From the NCBI GenBank assembly GCA_905221605.1, contig CAJNDS010002705.1:1-64000 (forward strand): a DNA stretch of 64,000 bases, given 5' to 3'. The translations under genes were made by a program, and so were the position numbers. Positions 56,230-64,000 of this stretch are shown here, in pieces (the first letter of the stretch is position 1; each line of letters starts with the position of its first letter). The notes beneath the pieces are model-generated. The model had not been told where the DNA came from and ran no database searches. It saw only the letters and a program-made list of their open reading frames with translations. Origin of the DNA: Symbiodinium natans (Eukaryota; Sar; Dinophyceae; Suessiales; Symbiodiniaceae).

Positions 56230-56291
56230 GAGGAGGCCGGCCTGGCGAAGACGGCCGTCTTTGTTGCTGCTGGTACTGTTGTTTTGTCAAA
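56230..56291 (+). CDS. Exon with membrane segment before introner B8
   Basis: EEAGLAKTAVFVAAGTVVLS, ending TCAAA|GTGGGGG. Hydrophobic centre. It follows a TTTAGGG array and precedes family B copy B8, which supplies the GT. Confidence 0.45.
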
Positions 56292-56396
56292 GTGGGGGTG
56301 TCCGAAAATAGGGTACCTTATTGGGGTCCCTGTGAAAAGGGGATCCTACTATTGGGGGATCTATATAGGGGTTCCACTAATCGTAACCCCCCAAAA
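56292..56396 (+). mobile_element. Family B introner-like element B8
   Basis: GTGGGGGTGTCCGAAAATAG to ACTAATCGTAACCCCCCA. The internal part is in the reverse arrangement relative to B1 (GGGGTCCCTGTGAAAAGGGGATCCT). The next AG lies 10-15 nt beyond the element. Confidence 0.5.
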
Positions 56397-56677
56397 TCAC
56401 AACAGCAAAGTATTTGTAGGTTGTCAACGACCCTGCAACAACACAGTTGTGTGTCTGGTGGTAGGCTTGAGGGTTGAGAGGTTGGGGTTCAGTTGGGTTT
56501 AGGGCCGGGGGTTTCACAGTAGCCCCCTGAAAATCCCTGTCGATTTAAAACATGCGCTGCTTGCAATACCCATTCTAACGAACTAAGCCCCTATACTAGG
56601 TAAATAGAGCCGCAGGCAAGCACTAGCACCACCAAGCAAAGCCACAACACCCAACCCTGGGCACCCTGGCGGAGGGG

Positions 56678-56807
56678 TTACTTGGAGGTTCGTGGTACTT
56701 TCTTACCCCATTATAACTGTACTTATAACTCACAACTAGGGGCCTTGACTGGGTGATAAGTGCAGGTATAGCTGGGTGGTAACTAAGTAGCATGAACTTC
56801 CAAGTAG
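56678..56807. mobile_element. Family A introner-like element A9
   Basis: TTACTTGGAGGTTCGTGGTA and AGCATGAACTTCCAAGTAG ends, diverged interior. Confidence 0.5.
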
Positions 56808-56974
56808 GGCTGAGGGCGTAAGATGTGTTTCAAACCCGAAGCTCTGAACCTTACCTCCTGGACTCTTAGCCGGAAATGTGAATGATCCCCGAACCACAGC
56901 ACATTTTGGGAACCCCTTTGTGTCGGCTCCGCCGCACATCGGGGAAACCGCCTTAGAACGCCGTGGCCTGTTCA

Positions 56975-56989
56975 CCATTTTGGCTCAAG
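56975..56989 (+). other. Relict dinoflagellate spliced leader
   Basis: CCATTTTGGCTCAAG is identical to the last 15 nt of the 22-nt dinoflagellate spliced leader that is trans-spliced to nuclear mRNAs. The upstream 7 nt do not match. Such truncated copies are known in dinoflagellate genomes and mark genes re-inserted from processed mRNA. It lies 235 nt before the ATG of the copia-like gag ORF, on the same strand. Confidence 0.75.
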
Positions 56990-57223
56990 TAATCCCTAGA
57001 GTGTAGGTCACCCATAGGTTGGAAGTAAGCGCAATAGCGTAACTGGAAACCGCCCGGGTGCACGAGACGGAGACTGAAGGCGAACATCAGTGCAGAAAAC
57101 AAGTGCGAGACCATTTGGCTGGTGAGGAGCCAAAGCGTAGTGCAAGCAACTACCCGACCTCACGCAGGTTATCAGCCGTACTTGGCGGTTGCGATTTCTT
57201 GCGACTACTGTACGGGCTGAGCT

Positions 57224-60200
57224 ATGGCACTGCCAACCTCGTCGTCGAGTGCCGACACAACCATGACCTTCGGTGATGGTGATGCTATTGCTGCACCTGC
57301 ATTGGGCGAAAGCACAGGATGCGCCGACACAGATGCGGTTACATCATCAGATGATGCTGTTGAGATGGTTGCGGTTACGAAGGCACCCGCACGAACCAGA
57401 AGTGGTTTGAGCGTACTGCGTGAAGATGGAAACTCGAAGATGAGTCAAGTTTCACGCCTCAGATCCACTTCCAGACAATCATCGGAACGAACATCAAAGA
57501 GATCCAACACTCCAAGTACTCCACGACGAAGAAGAGGCACTTCTCCACGAATCTCTCCACGATCCTCGCCGGATGCCGGACGACCGGAAACGTCACCGCG
57601 AAGAGGGTACGGTGGCCCTCTTTTGGGTACCGGCCTCCCCAGTTCGGAACCTCCGGCTGGCGGCAGGAGCGGGCTTGATTCGGGTCCCCCGGTTGAGTCT
57701 GCTAACCCTCTAGCGGAACGAATCCGGGAAGAAGGCGAAAGGCGGAAGATGGAAGAGGTCATTGCCATGTTGCGACTGAAGATCGAGGAGATGCAACAGG
57801 AAGACTATGGGGCATCACTCAGGATCGAGCAGCTAGAACGCGAACGTGATCAGAACGCGCAACTGGCAGCTCATATCCATCAACGTCACGAAGCTACACT
57901 CGCTGAACGTGAGCAAGTCGTTGGTGCCACGATCGCAACACTGGAGCAACATGCTGCCGACAATCATCATCAAGCGACGATGAATCAGGAGCAGTTGATG
58001 CACCAGCAACGCGAGATGGCACAGTACATGGTCAACGTGGAAGAAGCGGCCCATGGTGAAGGAAACACGATAGCTCGAGAATACCAGCGACTTACAGAGG
58101 AGCTGAACATTCGAGCACATGAAAATCTGAGAAGGCGAGCCGATCTACAACAAGCCGAAGTCATCGTGGCCCAGATGGAAGATCAGCTGCGAACCTCCGA
58201 GTTTGCACATGAAGCATCCGAAAGACAGAAAAGTGAGATGCGAGAATATGCTCATCATGAGAGCGTGGCACTACAGGATGAACGCGATCAAACCAGGCTC
58301 TTGAACGTGAACATTCATGGCGTCATCGTTCAGTACCACGAAGAAGAAGAAAGAGCAGCTGCTTTGAGACAGGCTGTGCACGAGATGGAGCAGCGATTGG
58401 AAGGCCAACATGCTTCGTTGCCTAGCATCCATGAGGAGCTGCAAAGGGTACGAGCGGAATGCCAATCTCATGAGGACGTCAATCGACGACTGACATCGGA
58501 ATTGGATGCTGCGAGACAGGTTCAAACGTACAACCGACCTACGTCAGCCGGAACGTCTGAGTGGGATAATGTTTCTTCAGTGCCTAGGGTAGGTGTGCAT
58601 AATTCGCGTCCACAAAGCGTTCAATCCCGTTCAGGAATAACCCAAGCCTACAGCAGTCCGGAAGAAGTTGATCGTGATGTACCAATGTCATCTACGACGG
58701 AATCGAGGTTCAAGACATGGGTCCAGAACACCATTCCCGGGGTGGGTTCGGCTTCGCCGGCTGGAGATGCCTCAAAGGAGGGTTCGGGTCCCCCGGCTCT
58801 TCCCACGAGGCCATCGTTGTTCGGAGGACCACCTATTCCAGTGGCAGAAAGCCGACCGACTTCTACAAGGACATCGTTATTTGGTGGACCTCCCGTTCTC
58901 GTTCCAGAAGTACCATCAGTTCCCAACCTGGTTCCGGGAAGGATGTTCACGACAGGTTTGCTGGACTTGCCTCCTGGCTTGGCTACCAGACCACACACCT
59001 CACAGTTACTTGCTGATCCACCTACGGCGTCCACGTCCTACCAGTGTGTGCGGCAACCATCGCGTTCGCGGCATACGGGCGAGGTCACGCCTGGAATGGC
59101 TTCAGAAATTCCTCCGAATGCTCCCAATCATCCTCAAGATCCTCGCGCAAATGCTTCGACAACTGTTCAGCAAGAGGCTTTACGAAGGCAAATGGATGAT
59201 CTTCGGGAAGAAATGAGCAGAATGAGAGACACCGAAGCTCGTCTTCGTCGTGAACGAGATCAATGGCGTACAATTGCTGAAGAACAGGAGCAAGAGAATG
59301 AGGGTGAAGAGGGAGAGAACGAGGAGGAAGGCGAACCAGAAGAGGACGGAGACAAAACCGACCCTGGATCCTGGAAGCCAATCAAGAAAGGAGGTGGAGG
59401 AGGTGATGGTGGTGGCGACCCAGATTCTTCTCCCCACGGTGGTGGTGGAGGAGGTGGCGGTGGATCTGGACCCGAAGATGGACCTGATTACACCGAAGGG
59501 CCAAAGATATCCCGAAGAGAAGCCGACAAGATCAACATTCCCGCGTTCCCCAAGGTCACTCACTTGGACGCTTGGCAGGCAGCAGTCACCACAAACGTTC
59601 TGGCCGCGTGTGCGGATACCAATCAGAGCGACTGGATAAAATGGCTGCAAGAATCTTTCAAGCCGATGCCGGATGTTGAAGGGCTCAATGGTTCGGGACA
59701 TGTCAAGTTCAGAAGCATCGACGTGAAGCTGGCAAGTGCGATGACTCTCATGTTACGGAATGCTGGAGATCAAGCAGCCGATCTGTTCTTGGAAGTGAAC
59801 CTCAAATCAAACGCGTACATTCGCGGGAACGAGTACAAGGTTCTGAAGGGACGACAGATCATTGCTATGATGATGGAAAGCTTTCGCACACGGGATCGTC
59901 TTGACGTGGTTTACACGATCGATTACCTGACCAAACTGCAGTACCCTGGGGACAACAAGATTGCCGCATTCAAAGCAACGTGGCTAGAGATCATCTCTCG
60001 GATTCGACCTGAAGATGTACCTTCCACGAATGCCCTCCGCGACATCTTGTACCAGAAGATATCAGGATCCTCTGAGATGAACATGGAGCTCAAGCTTTAC
60101 TATGACATCAAGAGCTATGACGATCCAGAGAGATCACATGATATGCTGCTGAGGATCATGGACCGGGCGGTGCAGAGGAGAAGAGAGAAGAAGAACCTCA

Positions 60201-61609
60201 ACGAGACACAACATGGTCTGAACCAGATGGTTGCTGGGAAGGACCTGCTTGCTGCACCAGCTAGGCCCGATCCCAAAGGGCCTCCCTCATCCGCGCCTGA
60301 CAAGGACAAGAAGAAGAAGACGAATGAGAGAGGCAAGGACAAAGAAGCTGCGGATGCTGCGCCTGTACTCCCAAAGAGTAAAGCAAAGGCACACGAAAAG
60401 GACAAGAAGAAGGGGAAAGGTAAAGGCAAAGAACGATCCCGATCTCCTTCATCATCACGATCGCTGACCGACAAGGAGAAGGCGAAGATTCGTTGCAAAT
60501 TTCACTTCGGAGGAGGATGCACAGCAGGAAAGAATTGCAAATGGAGTCACAAAGACACGGACAGAGGAAGACCGTCTTCACGAGATGATAAGAATCAGAG
60601 AGCGCGAAGCCCGTCATCAAAACCATCGGAACGACCTTGCTTTCAGTGGAGCAAGAACGGATCCTGCAGCCGAGAGAATTGCCCTTTCAAGCATGACCCG
60701 GCTAAGGCAGCGCCCGCAACCGGGGAAATCGACGCGAATGCGAAGGCAAAAGCAAAGGCGAAGGCGAAGGACAAGAAGAAGAAGCCTGAACCTGCCGCAC
60801 CCGCGATTGCGATTCGAGGTCTGCCTGCAGTACCTGTTCTTCGATCCCTGGGTGATGGTGATGGTGATTCTGACGATGAATCGATCGATGGCGACGCGGC
60901 GTCAGATTGCTCCACCGACGATGAGATCGGATCTTATCACAGAGACGTCAAGGACCTCAAGGTTTCCTTTGAACAGGGAACGAAGTTCGCATCATCGAAG
61001 CCGAGGCGATCACACAAAGATAGAGGATTCGCCCCACGACTTTTTACAGAAGCGAACCTGAAGCACGAGAACCACATCTCGGAGGTCGAGTACGAGAAGC
61101 ACAAAGCAAGAGCTAGGGCTCGACTGATGGAAGATATGTGTCTGGGCAAAGATGGAGGATGCATACCAGTTAGGATTCCAGGAACCGAGAAGGTGATTGT
61201 GTTCAAGTTCGACAACAAGAAGGGGAAATTCCATGAAAGAGCCTTGAGCGTTGACGAGAGCCGTAAGGAACTGATGAAGAACCCGAACATGTGTATGGTC
61301 CAACCAGAATTTATTCGCAGGAAGCTGAAATTCATCATGGACACGGGATGCGGACATGACCTTATCTCTCTAGAAAAGGTCGCCAAACACGGCATCGACA
61401 CTGCGATGGATTGCGAATCTACATCGTTCCAGACGGCGAATGGTGTCACTATGACCAACCAGACGGCGGAGTTCTTGACGAAATCCTTCAAGGAGCCCAT
61501 CAAAGCACATGTATTGGAGAATACACTTCTGTGCTGTCAGTTGGGAAGAGATGCATGCTTCACGGCTATTCCTTTGTGTGGCCCGCAGGACGTCCACCAT
61601 TTATGGTGA
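57224..61609 (+). CDS. Copia-like gag-protease polyprotein
   Basis: ATG start; 1461 residues. Order: low-complexity Ser/Arg-rich N-terminus (1-165); long coiled coil (about 172-435); a duplicated SLFGGPP segment near 530-565; acidic and Gly-rich linker (about 690-760); gag core from IPAFPKVTHLDAWQAAV (about 771) to 990; Lys-rich linker; two CCCH fingers, CX7CX5CX3H (1091-1109) and CX8CX4CX3H (1139-1157); aspartic protease FIMDTGCGHDL with D1373. Gag packages element RNA; the protease matures the polyprotein. CCCH fingers stand in for the usual CCHC knuckle. After about residue 1435 the frame is shifted and ends at TGA 61607-61609. Confidence 0.85.
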   Translation: MALPTSSSSADTTMTFGDGDAIAAPALGESTGCADTDAVTSSDDAVEMVAVTKAPARTRSGLSVLREDGNSKMSQVSRLRSTSRQSSERTSKRSNTPSTPRRRRGTSPRISPRSSPDAGRPETSPRRGYGGPLLGTGLPSSEPPAGGRSGLDSGPPVESANPLAERIREEGERRKMEEVIAMLRLKIEEMQQEDYGASLRIEQLERERDQNAQLAAHIHQRHEATLAEREQVVGATIATLEQHAADNHHQATMNQEQLMHQQREMAQYMVNVEEAAHGEGNTIAREYQRLTEELNIRAHENLRRRADLQQAEVIVAQMEDQLRTSEFAHEASERQKSEMREYAHHESVALQDERDQTRLLNVNIHGVIVQYHEEEERAAALRQAVHEMEQRLEGQHASLPSIHEELQRVRAECQSHEDVNRRLTSELDAARQVQTYNRPTSAGTSEWDNVSSVPRVGVHNSRPQSVQSRSGITQAYSSPEEVDRDVPMSSTTESRFKTWVQNTIPGVGSASPAGDASKEGSGPPALPTRPSLFGGPPIPVAESRPTSTRTSLFGGPPVLVPEVPSVPNLVPGRMFTTGLLDLPPGLATRPHTSQLLADPPTASTSYQCVRQPSRSRHTGEVTPGMASEIPPNAPNHPQDPRANASTTVQQEALRRQMDDLREEMSRMRDTEARLRRERDQWRTIAEEQEQENEGEEGENEEEGEPEEDGDKTDPGSWKPIKKGGGGGDGGGDPDSSPHGGGGGGGGGSGPEDGPDYTEGPKISRREADKINIPAFPKVTHLDAWQAAVTTNVLAACADTNQSDWIKWLQESFKPMPDVEGLNGSGHVKFRSIDVKLASAMTLMLRNAGDQAADLFLEVNLKSNAYIRGNEYKVLKGRQIIAMMMESFRTRDRLDVVYTIDYLTKLQYPGDNKIAAFKATWLEIISRIRPEDVPSTNALRDILYQKISGSSEMNMELKLYYDIKSYDDPERSHDMLLRIMDRAVQRRREKKNLNETQHGLNQMVAGKDLLAAPARPDPKGPPSSAPDKDKKKKTNERGKDKEAADAAPVLPKSKAKAHEKDKKKGKGKGKERSRSPSSSRSLTDKEKAKIRCKFHFGGGCTAGKNCKWSHKDTDRGRPSSRDDKNQRARSPSSKPSERPCFQWSKNGSCSRENCPFKHDPAKAAPATGEIDANAKAKAKAKAKDKKKKPEPAAPAIAIRGLPAVPVLRSLGDGDGDSDDESIDGDAASDCSTDDEIGSYHRDVKDLKVSFEQGTKFASSKPRRSHKDRGFAPRLFTEANLKHENHISEVEYEKHKARARARLMEDMCLGKDGGCIPVRIPGTEKVIVFKFDNKKGKFHERALSVDESRKELMKNPNMCMVQPEFIRRKLKFIMDTGCGHDLISLEKVAKHGIDTAMDCESTSFQTANGVTMTNQTAEFLTKSFKEPIKAHVLENTLLCCQLGRDACFTAIPLCGPQDVHHLW

Positions 61610-64000
61610 ACGATGCTGGCGAGAGGATACAATTCTTCGTGCAAGGAGACATCCCCTATGTCAGAGTGGGAAGCAAAGGAGCCAAAGCTCATGAGGAACC
61701 CGAAGCGATGGAAATGTTCCGCTTGGTGCAGAAGTACAAGGACAAGGTGGACGATGAAACCGACGACGAATCAACGTATGTTGCGGTACCAGGTCTTGAC
61801 GACATCGGCGAGGAGATCCCCGACGTAGCTTCCGAAGCTGACGAAGAAGAAGATGGCGAAGTGGTCGAAGGCGATGAAGCTCGTGAAGATGAACCACAAG
61901 CCGAACTTCCAGTTGAGGCTGAGGGCGACGCGCAGGAGATCGACGTGGAAGGTGACGAATCTGGTCCTGATAGGAGGGCGAAGGTCGGCACCTTGAAGGC
62001 CGAAGCGAACACCTTGGCTCACCTTTGTACCCATCGATTCCGGAATCCATATTGTGACGCGTGCGTGAGAGCAAAGATGAAGCATTTCAGAACCCAAAAG
62101 GGAGCATTCAAACGAGAAGTCAATGAGTGGGGTGACTTGGTGACGTTCGACTTTGTGGATATGGGAAAAGCCACGGATAAGGGGGTGGGTCTTGACGACG
62201 AGCTCCGTGAAATCCTGGTATTCCGCGACGTGGCCACGAAGGTGGTTGCAGCATATCCCACAATCTCCAGAGAAGAAGGAGAAGTTGTACGATGTATGAA
62301 GAGATTCATGGGAAAGAAGAAAGTGAGGCTGGCATATAGTGACTGCGCAGATGAGTTCATTGCGGCGATGAACAAGCTCAAAATTCCATTGGATCACTCA
62401 TTGCCAGGGCGTCCTATGAACAACTCTCTGGCGGAAAGGACCAATCAGTTCGTCATCACTGCTACAGCCACGTCGTTGCTGCATGCAGGGCTACCTGCGA
62501 ACTATTGGCCCTATGCCTTGAATTGCGTCACTCACAACCTCAACGCCGAGGACGTAGATGGTGAGTCGGCGTGGCAGAGGATGTCTGGGAAAGAATTCCC
62601 GGGAAAGTTGATTCCGTTTGGAGCAAAGGTTTACTTCAAACCGACCGAGACCCGCGAACCAACATATGGTGGAAAGTTTGACCCGAAGGGAATACCCGGC
62701 ATTTTCGCAGGGTATGTCCTTAATGCGGGGCAAACATGGTCACGAAAGTATCGGGTGTGGGACATGAAGGAGTTCGCGAATGCCAACTTTGCGCATGATG
62801 CGAAAGTGCCTCGCAAGCTTCAAATTCCCTACATCACCGAACGGGTCATCATGCCGGATGAAATTGCCTTTCCGCTCAAGCTCGAGTACGAGAGAATGAA
62901 CGGAACACTTGAAGGACTGAAAGAAGGGAAGGATCTCGGAGGAAAAGAAATCAAGGACAAGCCACCAGGAGAAGGTGACGACGACGATGATGACGACAAT
63001 GGCGATGATGGTGGTGACCTACCTGATCGCCAAGAACGCGTCAAAGCCATGGAGAAGGAAATGCTCGACTATGTCATGGAGAACGATGACATTGTGCCTG
63101 ATCTTTCAGAATTTCCAGATGATCAACCCGGTGAACCTCGCGACGGACCAGCATTGGAGTCTGAAGATGCCAAAGCCCTCAGATTGATTGGCGACTCCAT
63201 TCTCGACAGTGCAGGAAGTGTACCACAGAGCGAAGGAGTACCGGATGTTGCTTCGGATCCTCCGAGCAGCAAAAGGGAAACTAAGCGTGGTACTTCCCCC
63301 AAACCCGTTTCGGAACCTCCGGACGGCAAAGGGGAACCTGCATCGTCATCACGCGGTCCAACGGGGCGTGCTATTCCGGACATTGACGAGACCGACCCTG
63401 CGTTCATCATCGCAAAGCTCAAGGAAGCTGGACTCATCGGACCGGAACCCGAGTTCTGGAAATTCGGTACTCCCGGCGACGGTCGTGTCTACATCAATGA
63501 CGACGGCGAACCTTGCAAGATCGACAAGCGGGGGGCTCCGTTCAAGATTGGGAGTGATGGTAGACGATTGCTACCCTCCACACGTCCGAAGGGCAAGTTC
63601 ACTCCTGAAGAATGGCACAAGCTCGGAAGCGAAGGAAGGAAGCTCGAACTTAAGAAGATCAAGAAGGTCGAAGAGAAGGAGGCCAAGAAGGCTCGCAAGA
63701 AGGAGGCCAAGGAGAAGAAGAAAGGCAAAGAGCATAAGGACGCACTCGTCGCATCGTTGGAGGCGTTACTTCCCAAGGTCGTGCCTGCGGAGAAGATCGA
63801 TTTGGACTTCAGAGCGGGAACGACTACTGGATGGACATGGTGCGAGGAACAGGTGACGCAGATTGCCACAGAAATGTTTCTGGACGATGTGCTGCCTGCT
63901 CTTCCAAGTGAATTGGCAGAGTTCGGATTGAGAGCTCCTCGCATGCCATGTGTGTCATCAACCAAAGAGAAACACAGAGAGAAGCTTGCATGTGCAGCGC
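61525..64000 (+). CDS. Copia-like pol: integrase region, open to window end
   Basis: This frame (offset from gag) is open for 825 codons without a stop. It begins with the sequence expected directly after the protease (SVGKRCMLHGYSFVWP), so the two frames overlap at 61525-61530. The integrase zinc-binding site is HX3H (62020, 62032) with CX2C (62053, 62062). Catalytic residues are D (62149), D (62341, YSDC) and E (62434, LAER), spacing D-X30-E. A GKFDPKGIPGIFAGY motif follows, then an acidic/Lys-rich linker. The simplest reading is a single-base loss in an element that was one ORF; programmed frameshifting is less likely because no slippery heptamer is visible. Confidence 0.8.

Larger units (their letters stand above)
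56975..64000 (+). mobile_element. Ty1/copia-like retrotransposon, 3' end outside window
   Basis: Order gag - CCCH fingers - aspartic protease - integrase is that of Ty1/copia (Pseudoviridae-type) elements; reverse transcriptase would lie beyond 64000. No 5' LTR or tRNA-primer site was recognised. The left limit is taken at the relict spliced leader and is uncertain. A one-base frameshift separates protease and integrase. Confidence 0.7.

Noticed and set aside
61520-61535. Programmed ribosomal frameshift at the protease-integrase junction
   Set aside because: No slippery heptamer or downstream pseudoknot is apparent, and a one-base loss explains the shift; kept only as a low-probability alternative.
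57445-63965. Minus-strand ORFs across the copia-like element and a + frame at 63188-63856
   Set aside because: Shadows of gag and pol, which have clear domain order; the 63188 frame overlaps the open integrase/linker frame and lacks motifs.
1-64000. Telomere at a chromosome end
   Set aside because: Arrays occur throughout in both orientations, are interrupted by unique DNA, and neither window end is a long uniform array. They are interstitial.

Overview
This window is nuclear DNA of a dinoflagellate, closest in character to Symbiodiniaceae-type genomes. Four observations support this. (1) An exact 15-nt copy of the 3' part of the dinoflagellate spliced leader lies at 56975-56989. (2) A mitochondrial cytochrome b fragment of dinoflagellate type is inserted at about 26231-26442. 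(3) The two large mobile elements, a LINE and a Ty1/copia element, have architectures common in these genomes. (4) Short exon-like islands are separated by introns carrying inverted terminal repeats. Heptamer repeats of the plant/dinoflagellate telomere type (TTTAGGG / CCCTAAA) are scattered in both orientations through most of the window. They are interrupted everywhere and are interstitial, not a chromosome end.

Layout. 1-38.8 kb: a mosaic of telomere-like arrays (20-320 bp), exon-like islands of 30-200 bp nearly all read on the + strand, and at least six families of short (70-160 bp) repeats. Where the reading frame can be followed across one of these repeats, it behaves as a GT...AG intron (an introner). 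Minisatellites, a 628-bp element with perfect 29-bp inverted ends, and a NUMT are embedded. 38.9-48.44 kb: one LINE on the - strand with two long ORFs. ORF2 carries an endonuclease, reverse transcriptase and RNase H. The ORFs share one reading frame and are separated by a single TGA followed by CTA. 48.45-56.9 kb: the telomere-array/exon/introner mosaic resumes, with exon pairs that join in phase. One pair resembles FAM136/DUF842 CX3C proteins. 56.97-64 kb: a Ty1/copia-like element on the + strand, with gag, CCCH fingers, aspartic protease and integrase. It has a one-base frameshift between protease and integrase and runs off the window end.

How it works together. The ordinary host genes seem to be intron-rich and co-oriented on +. 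Individual exons were called by eye from open frame, plausible composition, splice signals and, in six cases, matching phase across an intron, so most exon entries are moderate or low confidence. The most notable pattern is that many exons end exactly where a G-rich array starts (exon|GTTTAGGG...), and many begin just after a C-rich array ending in AG. The telomere-like arrays therefore look like intron ends, structurally parallel to the terminal inverted repeats of the introners. No complete single-copy host gene could be reconstructed.
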